A stretch of DNA of 64,000 nucleotides from Mesorhizobium sp. GTDB lineage: Bacteria; Pseudomonadota; Alphaproteobacteria; Rhizobiales; Rhizobiaceae. Location of the stretch: contig NZ_JAFKIC010000106.1 in the NCBI RefSeq assembly GCF_017306585.1, positions 1 through 64,000 on the forward strand. The letters run 5' to 3'. Of the stretch, positions 36,089 to 44,610 are shown in pieces. Numbering within the stretch: position 1 is the first letter of the stretch; each line of letters begins with the position of its first letter. Made by a program: the position numbers and the translations under genes. Under the pieces are notes generated by a model, which was not told the DNA's origin, ran no database searches, and worked only from the letters and a program-made list of their open reading frames with translations.

Positions 36089-36661
36089 CTAAGACTTCAT
36101 GTCTTCGGCCAGTTCGTCAAGCTCGGCTTGACGCTCGATTTCGCTTGCGGCGATCTCTTCATCGTAGTCTTTCTGGACTCGGGCAAGATACCCCTCACGC
36201 TGCGCATCGGCAGTGTCGCGCTGGTGATAAGCCTGCGCCATCGCTCTGGTATGGAACGTTTTGTATTGCTCTAGAGGTGCTGGCCATGGGGTGCGACCAG
36301 GAGACGCTCGCATGTGGCCTACCTCTTTCAGAACGTCGGCCTCGACCTTCGATAGTTGGGCATCGGCCTCTTCGAGATCACGATAATTTCGGTCCCGCTG
36401 CGCTGGCAGTTTCTCTAGCCTCTCCCGGATGCGAGCCATGTTCGTTTGCACTGGATACGAATCCACGCCGTGGCCCGGATAATATTTTTGAGCGAATGCC
36501 GCAGGGTCGCGCGCAAACTCGTTCCAACGCGCTTCATATTGCAGGGCGTTGAACTCCGTCGCGTCGATCCAACCTCTCGCCTCCTGGACTTTCATTTGCG
36601 CAGCCCGGATGCGGGCAGCTAGCCTCTTAGGAATGGGAGGCAATGACAAAGGTAGCTCCAT
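36089..36661 (-). CDS. Coiled-coil protein of the defence island
   Basis: 190 aa, unfamiliar. It is almost entirely helical with long heptad-like stretches (MARIRERLEKLPAQRDRNYRDLEEADAQLSKVEADVLKEV; YLARVQKDYDEEIAASEIERQAELDELAED). No membrane or signal segment. It follows the HEPN-like gene by 58 bp on the same strand and may be the last gene of the ABC-three-component operon or an independent insertion. Base composition is less GC-rich than the repair genes. Confidence 0.55.
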   Translation of the reverse strand: MELPLSLPPIPKRLAARIRAAQMKVQEARGWIDATEFNALQYEARWNEFARDPAAFAQKYYPGHGVDSYPVQTNMARIRERLEKLPAQRDRNYRDLEEADAQLSKVEADVLKEVGHMRASPGRTPWPAPLEQYKTFHTRAMAQAYHQRDTADAQREGYLARVQKDYDEEIAASEIERQAELDELAEDMKS

Positions 36662-36719
36662 CTCATCGAGAGTGATTTAAAGGCACAACAATAGAAGTTC
36701 TTCAAAATTGCGATTTCGT

Positions 36720-37331
36720 TCATGGGTCTTTGGGCCGGGATGCCGCTAGTAATCGTTTAAGCTGCGCATCCATTCGAGCATCGCGCTCCCCGAAGGTGAT
36801 CGCGAATTGCTCTCCAGTTGGGCTGTTTACAAGTGCAGCCAGATTGCGAAGGTTAAGGTGAAGTTGCTCGACGCGAGGCATGAGCGGACGCAAGACCTTC
36901 GCGTCAACTCGAACAAGTCGACCGGCGAACTCGCCTGAACCGATTTCCCAGCGCACGAGGGTACGCTCTGGGCCAAAGCGGATAATTGGATTGTGTGCCC
37001 AGGTATTGCGCACGTCTGCGAGGATCTCAACCTCCGTCATGAGCGCATTGAAAGGGCCGGCGAGTTCCGCATGCAATTTGGCATGGAGCGTCTCGCGGAC
37101 AAGGCGGACCCGTTGCTTTAGACCGGCCGTCTGCTTGTAAAATTCTTTCCGGCGCTTCACCTCGCTTCCAGGTTTTCCAAGAATATACAGAGTGAAGAGA
37201 TCGACCTCGATGTAAGCTGTCCAGGCCATCATCTCACCGAGAAGGGCGATCTCGTCATTGGGAATGTCATTGATGGGGTATAGAGGGTCTAGAAAATGGA
37301 TTGGAGATCCGTTCTTGGAATTTCTAAACAA
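36720..37331 (-). CDS. HEPN-like protein next to the ABC-3C operon
   Basis: About 203 aa if started at TTG 37331; ATG 37232 is the first Met and may be the true start. It is all-helical with R108-N-T-W-A-H113, the Rx4-6H catalytic pattern of HEPN RNases, in DVRNTWAHNPIIRFG. Upstream helices (MMAWTAYIEVDLFTLYILG, TLHAKLHAELAGPFNALMTEVEIL) fit the four-helix HEPN bundle. HEPN RNases act as effectors in many defence systems. It begins 52 bp after the ATPase gene. The function is inferred from motif and context only. Confidence 0.5.
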   Translation of the reverse strand: MFRNSKNGSPIHFLDPLYPINDIPNDEIALLGEMMAWTAYIEVDLFTLYILGKPGSEVKRRKEFYKQTAGLKQRVRLVRETLHAKLHAELAGPFNALMTEVEILADVRNTWAHNPIIRFGPERTLVRWEIGSGEFAGRLVRVDAKVLRPLMPRVEQLHLNLRNLAALVNSPTGEQFAITFGERDARMDAQLKRLLAASRPKDP

Positions 37332-37383
37332 TAAACCGCAGAAACACCATTACATACCTATCTTTTACCTAAAAAGATGGGCT

Positions 37384-39312
37384 TTAGCTCCTGACCTGAG
37401 CAGGAATGAAACCCTTCCGCTCGCCAGGGTTAGCACCCGGACCTGCGAAGATTTGGAGGTTTACCGCTTTGGCAAACTCCAGAGGCGGCTCCTTGTTGTC
37501 GAGGACTATTATCTGCATAGAAGGATTGAGAGCCGCTAGGCTCTCCCAGAATTTCGGCTCGATTGTTGGCTCAATGCGGTCACTTTCCGCTTCAACGACA
37601 GATTGCCCACCACGCTGTTTCACGGTCGTCAAAGGAGAGTCAAGGACGAGAAACCCCGGATGAGGCCTCCCGCGGCTGTGACAATACCTCAACAACGCGA
37701 CCGAAAGGGCAGCGTGGAGCACAGCGCGGAATCCCTTCCCATGTGCGCGGCGGAACTTGCCATTGACCTTGATGTCGTACTGGCTTTCCTCGAACTCTAC
37801 CCTGACATCGTCCTTCCAAGACCAATCTCTCAGGACAGCTTCGATCTCCTTGCAGAGTTCCGTCGTCGCCATCGGGTCGAGAGGAGCCCATTTCAGTTTT
37901 TTCGGCGGTTCCTCGATGGCCCGTTCAAGCTCTGCCTTCAGCCCCTCTAGCCGGGCCGCTTCAGTCCGGTCGGCACGGGTCGACTGTAGTTCAAGCCGCC
38001 GCTTGACCAACTGGTCAAGCGAGGCCTTGGTTTGTTGTCGTGCTGGAGCCAAAACGACGTCCTGGAGCCTGTCGATCTCCCTTAGCCGGTCCGCGTCCTC
38101 GCGAGCACCTTTGTGCCAACCGTCACGCCGTTTTTGTAAGTCCGATATGGCGTTCTTGAGATCGGCCTGCAAGCCGCGTATTTTAGCCGCTTCGGCCGAC
38201 GCCGAAGCGTAAACCTCATCGGAACTGAACTTAGGTCCCGGCTGATCCGGGTGATCGTGTTCAGCGCCTTCGAGCGCCTGTCCGCAGAGAGGACATGCGC
38301 TAGTCTGCAAGCCGTCCAGGTAATAGGAACCCTCGGCAATGAAATCGAGGCGCTGAAGGTCTGATGAGTACCTGTCGTCTAACAAACGGTAGCGGGTGAG
38401 CATCGCGTCGAGGGCGACGACTTGGGTCTCTGACTTCACAAGAGACTGGTAGACGGCCACGCGCTCCGAATGCAATCGCGTCCGTTCGGTGGCGTTCTGC
38501 TCCAAGGTGTCCGACAATCTTGCTATGGTACCTTCGAGACGCTCTATGCTCTCTTCCTCTTCAGCTTCCACATGATCCTTCAACCGGGCATGCAAGGGAG
38601 CAAGAAGGTCGGCGAGGAGATCGCGCTGCGCCTTCAGCTTGGCGGATATGATCTCGCGCTTCTCTTGGGCAACGATGCTCGCGTCGTCCTTTCCGGTCAG
38701 GAGATAGGAAAACATTCGTTTTTCAGCGGTGTCACTGAACCCACCCCTTAAAATCGGGGAACTTTCGGTTATAATGGCCTCTTCATCGACGAGGAAGATC
38801 GGCAACAAAGTGCGGATTGACAGGCGTTGAATCTCGCCGTCACTATTCTTCCTCAGCTTCACCGTCTCTGGCAGACCAAAAAAGGGAAACACCCTCGCGG
38901 TGACATCTGGATCAACAGATCGCCCTTGACGTTTCGACGCCAAGGTCTCGCCCTGATTGTTGCCATTCCGGATATGGTCATCTGGAGATCGGGGGAGTTC
39001 GAAATAGTCGTCGCTGATCAAGTCGCCAATGGGCTGGGAGTAGGCAATGACTTCGCCACCCTGAAGGCTCCGCTCCAAGGTAAGGACATCGTCCGCTTCG
39101 TTCCTGAACTCGAGCCATACAGTCTCGTATGCGGCGGCTTCGTCTATCGTCTTGGTCAGCTGATCGGCACCCAAGACATAGTCGACCAGTCTCAGGAGAT
39201 AGCTCTTTCCGGTGTCGGAATCGCCGGACACAACGTTGGGGCCAGGATCAAAGCGGATCACCGCGTCAATCTGTCCTCGCCCAGTCATCCTTATCTCGGC
39301 AATACGAGACAT
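37384..39312 (-). CDS. ABC-three-component system SMC/RecN-like ATPase
   Basis: 642 aa. Walker A variant GDSDTGKSYLL at 30-40; long central coiled coil with a zinc-hook-like CPLC at 340-343; Walker B GFLVLDSPL at 553-561. It is an SMC/Rad50-type ABC ATPase of the ABC-3C class. The start shares a base with the upstream stop (TAATG). In these systems the ATPase is thought to sense invading DNA or replication structures and license the effector. Confidence 0.85.
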   Translation of the reverse strand: MSRIAEIRMTGRGQIDAVIRFDPGPNVVSGDSDTGKSYLLRLVDYVLGADQLTKTIDEAAAYETVWLEFRNEADDVLTLERSLQGGEVIAYSQPIGDLISDDYFELPRSPDDHIRNGNNQGETLASKRQGRSVDPDVTARVFPFFGLPETVKLRKNSDGEIQRLSIRTLLPIFLVDEEAIITESSPILRGGFSDTAEKRMFSYLLTGKDDASIVAQEKREIISAKLKAQRDLLADLLAPLHARLKDHVEAEEEESIERLEGTIARLSDTLEQNATERTRLHSERVAVYQSLVKSETQVVALDAMLTRYRLLDDRYSSDLQRLDFIAEGSYYLDGLQTSACPLCGQALEGAEHDHPDQPGPKFSSDEVYASASAEAAKIRGLQADLKNAISDLQKRRDGWHKGAREDADRLREIDRLQDVVLAPARQQTKASLDQLVKRRLELQSTRADRTEAARLEGLKAELERAIEEPPKKLKWAPLDPMATTELCKEIEAVLRDWSWKDDVRVEFEESQYDIKVNGKFRRAHGKGFRAVLHAALSVALLRYCHSRGRPHPGFLVLDSPLTTVKQRGGQSVVEAESDRIEPTIEPKFWESLAALNPSMQIIVLDNKEPPLEFAKAVNLQIFAGPGANPGERKGFIPAQVRS

Positions 39313-39830
39313 TACAGATCAACGTCCTTCAATGCTGAGAGTGTGTCGAATTCTGCGCCCCATTCTCCAACTTGTGCGGCCATGTACGACTGCAAGCGTT
39401 CGTCGGTATAGGAATCGAACCGCTCGGCGAGCCATTTTGCCCGATCGCGAAGTCCTTCGGCGTATGACGTTTTGAGAAGGCCTACAAAAGCAGACGTGAG
39501 GTCCGAGCCCGAATAGTAGATTCCCAGATCGGTCATGTTTCTGATTACCAGCTCGCGAGCGCACATGAGCGACAGACCCGTGTCGACGACCTGGCGCTTG
39601 ATCACCCATTCCGCCCCGCGGTTAGGCACCGCGGGATGAAGGCTTGGGTAGGACGTGTCGACGTCGCCTGAGTGGACGAGCAGATAGTCGTAACTTATCA
39701 GCCTTTGCACGTCGAATAAGGCCGGGCGAGACGCCGATAGAATGAACAGGAGCCTGAAACCACATTCGACTGGCGTATTGAACAAGCGCGGCGGTTGCGG
39801 TCTCGGCGCAAGCTTTGCCGCCTCACTCAT
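39312..39830 (-). CDS. ABC-three-component system middle component
   Basis: 172 aa. RLFNTPVECGFRLLFILSASRPALFDVQRLISYDYLLVHSGDV and SLHPAVPNRGAEWVIKRQVVDTGLSLMCARELV match the middle-component (winged-helix-like) family of ABC-3C systems. ATG 39830 lies inside the last codons of the effector gene (8-nt overlap). It probably links the ATPase to the effector. Confidence 0.85.
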   Translation of the reverse strand: MSEAAKLAPRPQPPRLFNTPVECGFRLLFILSASRPALFDVQRLISYDYLLVHSGDVDTSYPSLHPAVPNRGAEWVIKRQVVDTGLSLMCARELVIRNMTDLGIYYSGSDLTSAFVGLLKTSYAEGLRDRAKWLAERFDSYTDERLQSYMAAQVGEWGAEFDTLSALKDVDL

Positions 39831-40941
39831 TCTGGCACCACTTGGCGATGCCGTCATTGGCAAGATGATGGCATATACCTTCGCGATCCAATGGCTTGAG
39901 GTGAGGGTCGAGGACATGACCGCTAACAACCTGCGCCTGCGCGGCATTGATCGTCAAACGAAGGCGTTCGTGTCCGCTGGAAGCGGGACCGTTATAGGTA
40001 TGATAGAGGCCGTCGCCAAATTGCGACACCAGATCGTGGAAAAACTCGACTTGCTGCATTTGATCGTGGGCGAGACGCTTTAGGCCCTCAGCGCTATAGA
40101 ACGTGATGCGCGACCGCTCGAACAACGTGGCCGATTTTGAATGGCCCGCGAAATCTGCCTCTGCCCTCACGGGAGCGGAGATCATTTCGCTGATCACTTC
40201 GAAGAGCTGCTGAACGTAGGTCCGCTCCTCTTCTGTTATGGACGACGGCGGTGCGGGAGCGGGCGGTCGCTCGATCAATGGCTTGCCGAACACGATGTCA
40301 TGAAAATTGGTCTGAGCATGCTCTTCGAGTATATCCAGGGGTTGCTTCACCTTGACAATCGAGAGGTCTGCCTTCTTTACGAAATCCAGCAACTTGCCTT
40401 CAAGCTTGATCTTGGTTTTCTTGGCGATTCCTTCTGCACAATATTCGTCCCAATTCGCGATCAGCTCATCTTTCAACTTCTTGGGATCATCGACTAGGTC
40501 CTGCAAGTCACCGGTTACGCCCTTCCGCGTCACAAACCAGTATTCTTTCGGCAGCGTGTATTTTCCGATGGATGCGAAATAGAGTACCTTCCCTATCTCC
40601 TCGAACGCGACCCCTTTACCGATTTTGTTGGCGTAGCGCTTGCACTGGTAGAGATGCCAAAATCGGTCGGGAGCCCCGGGCTTACCAAACCAAACGACGA
40701 TGTCACGTCCTTTGTCCCCCGCCCCTCCACGTTGCTGGACATCGGTCACGCCGGGCAGCTTCTCCTTGAGGTAGCCATGAGCCCATTCGAGAACGAACCG
40801 CTCGAAGTCATCGGCGCTGAACAAACCCAAGCGATCTAAGGGTTTCACCGGTAGTCCGTATCCGACGCCGACACCCAGAAGCCTAGCATTCGCGCCGGGC
40901 CACTTGGTCGGAATGTCAACGGGCTTGAGTTGGTCTGTCAA
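39823..40941 (-). CDS. ABC-three-component system effector, restriction-endonuclease type
   Basis: 372 aa. TTG 40941 is chosen because GGAGG lies six bases upstream; an ATG 17 codons earlier has no site. The N-terminal part has a PD-(D/E)XK-like core: FVLEWAHGYLKEKLP, then GAGDKGRDIVVWFG and FWHLYQCKRYANKIG (D...Q-C-K). The C-terminal half (EERTYVQQLFEVISEMISAPVRAEADFAGHSKSATLFERSRITFYSAEGLKR, HERLRLTINAAQAQ) is the ABC-3C C-terminal domain. It is predicted to cut DNA once the ATPase and middle component are triggered. First gene of the operon. Confidence 0.82.
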   Translation of the reverse strand: MTDQLKPVDIPTKWPGANARLLGVGVGYGLPVKPLDRLGLFSADDFERFVLEWAHGYLKEKLPGVTDVQQRGGAGDKGRDIVVWFGKPGAPDRFWHLYQCKRYANKIGKGVAFEEIGKVLYFASIGKYTLPKEYWFVTRKGVTGDLQDLVDDPKKLKDELIANWDEYCAEGIAKKTKIKLEGKLLDFVKKADLSIVKVKQPLDILEEHAQTNFHDIVFGKPLIERPPAPAPPSSITEEERTYVQQLFEVISEMISAPVRAEADFAGHSKSATLFERSRITFYSAEGLKRLAHDQMQQVEFFHDLVSQFGDGLYHTYNGPASSGHERLRLTINAAQAQVVSGHVLDPHLKPLDREGICHHLANDGIAKWCQNE

Positions 40942-41180
40942 AAAAGTCCTCCGGAGAGTATGCTCATTACAGTGCCCGCCCCAACGACACAAGCCAGAGG
41001 TGTAGCCCCACCTGTTCGAACTCCCCCACGAAATGGCGTTTCGCTCGGCATAGCCATCTCCGATCAGGAGAGCAGGAACGCCAAACTTTCTAAATGTCAG
41101 GATTCGCGGTTTGACCTACAAGCCGACAGATATAGCACTCGAGCCTCAGAAAACAGGCGCTGCATCTGCGGAACCGGCAC

Positions 41181-42132
41181 TCATCTTTTTAGCCAAAGTT
41201 CCGAGGTCCTCTCCACCAAGACGCGGTCGGCCGGGAAGACCCGCTTCTGAAATGCCAGCAGGTCATCAAAGCTGCCCTGAAGCCACTGCCGGTATTCGTC
41301 GCGATGGAGCAGCACCGGCATACGCTCGTGAACCGGCGCGACCGCCTCGTTGGCATCGGTCACGACGCCGGAATAGACCGGCCCCCACTCATCGCTGACG
41401 CGCCAGAGGCCCGCCAAGCGAAGATCGGTTCCTCGCGAACACTGAACCAGGTTCTCGTCATCTTGCCTTTCTTAAGCACGTCATCCCGGCGCCGTGAAGC
41501 CTTGGACGGCGGTGTGCCGCTTTGCCATCGATCCCGTGTTCGCAGGACCTCGAACTTTTCGGACGGCGGCGGCTCGCGGTATTGGAACGCAATGACATCC
41601 TCGATCGATCCATGAAGCCAACGCTCGTATTCGTCCGGCTTCAGCAGGACCGGCATCCGATCGTTCAGGGGCCTGATCTTCTCGTTCGCCTTCATCGTCA
41701 TGCCTGCGAAGACGGGTCCGAACTCCGGCGTGTTGCGGCAGAAGCCGGCCCAGGCGACCAGCGGCTGGCGATGAAGCGAGAACCACGTCCTCGTCTTCGA
41801 CCCTTTGACCCGTCAGGATTGGCAAAGTGTGTTAGCGCTATCAGGCATCGATACTTGGCGTCGACGACAAGCCGATCCCACAGCGGATTGGTGAGGTCGG
41901 CAACGAGGCCAATGCGCCCCGGCGGCTCGCCTTTATGGCGCATCTCGCTGGTCTGCCGGGGAAAGCCCCAGGTTGGGGATTTCAGGAGGCGCAGGCCATC
42001 CTTTTCGAGCACGATCAGGCCAGGGGTGCCCTCGACGGTCTCGGAAGGAACGCTCGCTACCGAGGAAAGATTGACGCCGAAATGCTCGACGATTTCCTCA
42101 ATCGGCCGAGATATAGAAAACAGGCGCGACAA
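41181..42132 (-). pseudogene. Decayed mosaic of SRAP genes
   Basis: Reading from 42132 leftward: a TTG replaces the start codon and Ser (TCG) replaces the catalytic Cys2 (expected MCRLFSISRP, seen L-S-R-LFSISRP). The frame runs through EEIVEHFGVN and RLVVDAKYRCLIALTHFANPDGSKG. A one-base deletion near 41812 then shifts it to SKTRTWFSLHRQPLVAWAGFCRN and GMTMKANEKIRPLNDRMPVLL. Near 41465 a second copy of the same C-terminal module starts in frame (KMTRTWFSVREEPIFAW). It is shifted by another one-base deletion near 41430, and ends in AGLWRVSDEWGPVYSG and ERMPVLLHRDEYRQWL at 41181. A LexA box remains upstream. The family's intact member is at 25533. Confidence 0.8.
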
Positions 42133-42173
42133 TTTCGGCCTCCGATCCAGTTTGGTTCCCCAAACTATCATGG

Positions 42174-42188
42174 GAACATACGAGGAAC
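42174..42188. promoter_or_regulatory. LexA box upstream of the SRAP pseudogene
   Basis: GAACATACGAGGAAC is an exact GAAC-N7-GAAC. It lies about 40 bp upstream of the decayed SRAP start, whose GGAGG ribosome site (42139-42143) also survives. Confidence 0.75.
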
Positions 42189-42350
42189 AATTGTCGGCCC
42201 TCGCGACGGCGAACCGCATAAGTTTTTTTGAAGTCGGCAAGCGCGTCGCCTCCGACCTCATGTCAATGATTCGCAAGCAAGAATCCCGCGCGGGCAAAAA
42301 TGTGAGACAATTTTCCTATTTTCGGGTGGCTTGACTCTTTTTGCCGTGAG

Positions 42351-42365
42351 GAACAGATACAGAAC
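42351..42365. promoter_or_regulatory. LexA box of imuA-imuB-dnaE2
   Basis: GAACAGATACAGAAC is an exact GAAC-N7-GAAC. A TTGACT -35 (42331-42336) places the likely -10 inside the box. The start of imuA is 60 bp downstream. SOS control of this operon is established in Caulobacter and other Alphaproteobacteria. Confidence 0.88.
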
Positions 42366-42425
42366 AAATAGACCTGTACGACATGATGTCGCCTGCCAAC
42401 ACGAACCCGCTGGAGTCCGTGAACG

Positions 42426-43178
42426 ATGAATGCTGCCCGAAACAGGGTGATAACCGAGCTGAGAGAGCGCATCGCCTCGATGGAGAGCCCTGCCTCGCGC
42501 AAAGCCGGTGCGTTGCCGTTTCAAGTGGCGGAGGTCGATGCCGCCCTGCCCGGCGGCGGTCTTGCCTACGGCGCGCTTCATGAGGTCTCGGGTGGCGGGG
42601 CCGGCGCGGTCGATGGCGCGGCGGCCGCGCTGTTCGCCGCCGGCATCGCGGCTCGAACGACGGGACCGATTGTCTGGTGCCTGACACGGCCGGACCTGTT
42701 TTTTCCGGCGCTGGCTCAGGTGGGACTGCATCCCGACCGCGTCTATTTCGTCGAGAGCGACAAGGAGGAAGATGTCCTGGCCAATGCCGAGGAGGCGCTT
42801 GCCTATGGCGGGCTCGGCGCCGTCGTCGCCGAGCTGGTGCGTCTGCCGATGGTGGCGAGCCGGCGGCTGCAGCTTGCCGCCGAAAAGACCGGGGCGATGG
42901 CGCTGGTTGTCCGGCGCTGGCGGCGGCCGACGGAGGCATCGGACTACGGCCAGCCGACCGCCTCGACCACACGATGGCGGGTGAGCGTACTTCCATCCGA
43001 GGAGTTACCGGTCCCTTGCGTCGGACGGCCGAACTGGCTTGTGGAAATTATGCGCGTGAAAGCGGGCGAGTGCGCTGAGTTTATCGTTGGAGCCTGTGAT
43101 GCCTCGGGTCGTATCGATCTATCTACCGGACCTGCCCACCGACAGGATCAGGCGGGCCGATCCTTCGCTGCCGGCTGA
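42426..43178 (+). CDS. imuA: ImuA, RecA/SulA-like mutasome protein
   Basis: 250 aa. The RecA-like fold lacks a good Walker A. Typical segments: LPFQVAEVDAALPGGGLAYGALHEVSG, AARTTGPIVWCLTRPDLFFPALAQVGLHPDRVYFVES, DEEDVLANAEEAL-type helix, GAVVAELVRLPMVASRRLQLAAEKTG. It acts with ImuB and DnaE2 in SOS mutagenesis. The 3' end overlaps imuB by 80 bp in another frame, as in many relatives. Confidence 0.9.
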   Translation: MNAARNRVITELRERIASMESPASRKAGALPFQVAEVDAALPGGGLAYGALHEVSGGGAGAVDGAAAALFAAGIAARTTGPIVWCLTRPDLFFPALAQVGLHPDRVYFVESDKEEDVLANAEEALAYGGLGAVVAELVRLPMVASRRLQLAAEKTGAMALVVRRWRRPTEASDYGQPTASTTRWRVSVLPSEELPVPCVGRPNWLVEIMRVKAGECAEFIVGACDASGRIDLSTGPAHRQDQAGRSFAAG

Positions 43179-44610
43179 GCAGCCCATCGCCGTCATCGCG
43201 CGCAGCGGTTCCCGGCGCTGGGTGGCCGCGGCCGACGCCGCCGCGCGGAAGGTCGGCGTGACGGTCGGGATGCCGGCGGCAAAAGCGCAGGCGCTGTTTC
43301 GCGATCTTATGCTGATCGATGCCGATCCGGCGGCCGACGCCGCTGCATTGGAACGCATCACGCTCTGGGCGCTGACGCAATATTCGCCGATCGTCGCGAT
43401 GGATGCGCCAGACGGGATCGTGATGGACACCGAAGGCGCCGACCATCTGCAGGGCGGCGAGCAGCTCATGTTGACCGCGACCGCCAACCGGTTCCGGGGC
43501 AAATCCCTGACGGCCCGCGTCGCCATCGCCGACACCTGGGGCGCGGCGCATGCCTGCGCCCGTGTCATCGCCCGCGAAACCGTCATCGTGCCGCCGGGCG
43601 AAACGGCGCGCGCGGTCGAGCGTCTTCCAATTTCCCTGCTGCGCCTGCCCGAGCAAATCGTCGGCGATCTCAGAACTCTTGGCTTCCGAACGATCGGCCA
43701 GCTTTCCGCGACGCCGCGCGCGCCCCTCGCCCTCCGCTTCGGGCCGGAAATCGGCCGTCGGCTCGATCAGATGTATGGGCGCATGGCCGAGCCCATCGAT
43801 CCCATCCGCACCCCGGATATTGTCGAGGTCAGCAAGGCCTTCGCCGAGCCCATCGGCGCGGCCGAGACCATCAACCGCTATGTCGCCGGCCTGGTGACGC
43901 AGCTCGTCGAAAAGCTGCAGCGCCGGGGGCACGGCGTTCGCCGCACCGACCTCATCGTCGAAAAGGTCGACGGCACACGACAGGCCATTCGCGCCGGCAC
44001 GGCCAAGCCCTCGCGCGACGTCACATGGCTCACCAAGCTGTTTCGAGATAGGACGGAGAAGATCGAGCCCGGCTTCGGCATCGAGCGGCTGACGCTGGTC
44101 GCCGTCATGACCGAGCCGCTGGAAGAAGTTCAGAGGGCGTCCTCGCTGGTCGAAGACCAGATGACGGACGTCGTCCCCCTCATCGACGTCTTCGCCAATC
44201 GCGGCCAGCGGGTCTATCGCGTGATGCCGGTGGCAAGCGACGTTCCGGAGCGCAGCGTGCGGCGGATCGATCCTGCGGCGGTCGCCGCCGGCGCGACGTG
44301 GACCCAGCATTGGCCGCGGCCGGTCCGCCTGCTTTCCCGGCCGGAGCTGATCGAGGTGATCGCGCTCATGCCCGACCACCCTCCCGTATCCGTCACCTGG
44401 CGGGGCAAGCGCCGGCGCGTCAAGCGCGCCGACGGCCCGGAGCGTATATTCGGGGAATGGTGGACACGCGACGCGGAATATGAGGCGGTGCGCGACTATT
44501 TCGTCGTCGAGGACGAAACCGGCGAGCGCCTGTGGATCTTCCGCAGCGGCGACGGCGTCGATCCGGCGACCGGCTCGCATCGCTGGTTCGTGCATGGGAT
44601 TTTCGCATGA
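43099..44610 (+). CDS. imuB: ImuB, Y-family polymerase-like mutasome protein
   Basis: 503 aa. Y-family fold lacking the full set of catalytic acidic residues, as known for Imu[66 protein letters not shown]. It carries a C-terminal clamp/partner-binding region and the family-typical end [23 protein letters not shown] 43099 chosen ([10 protein letters not shown]). The stop overlaps dnaE2 as ATGA. It bridges DnaE2 to the sliding clamp. Confidence 0.93.
   Translation: MPRVVSIYLPDLPTDRIRRADPSLPAEQPIAVIARSGSRRWVAAADAAARKVGVTVGMPAAKAQALFRDLMLIDADPAADAAALERITLWALTQYSPIVAMDAPDGIVMDTEGADHLQGGEQLMLTATANRFRGKSLTARVAIADTWGAAHACARVIARETVIVPPGETARAVERLPISLLRLPEQIVGDLRTLGFRTIGQLSATPRAPLALRFGPEIGRRLDQMYGRMAEPIDPIRTPDIVEVSKAFAEPIGAAETINRYVAGLVTQLVEKLQRRGHGVRRTDLIVEKVDGTRQAIRAGTAKPSRDVTWLTKLFRDRTEKIEPGFGIERLTLVAVMTEPLEEVQRASSLVEDQMTDVVPLIDVFANRGQRVYRVMPVASDVPERSVRRIDPAAVAAGATWTQHWPRPVRLLSRPELIEVIALMPDHPPVSVTWRGKRRRVKRADGPERIFGEWWTRDAEYEAVRDYFVVEDETGERLWIFRSGDGVDPATGSHRWFVHGIFA

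Noticed and set aside
35965..36100. Short frame ending RGAIAEGLRNRTLTPSHIGDF... on the minus strand
   Set aside because: Looks protein-like but has no start codon or ribosome site; may be a remnant, not enough to call.
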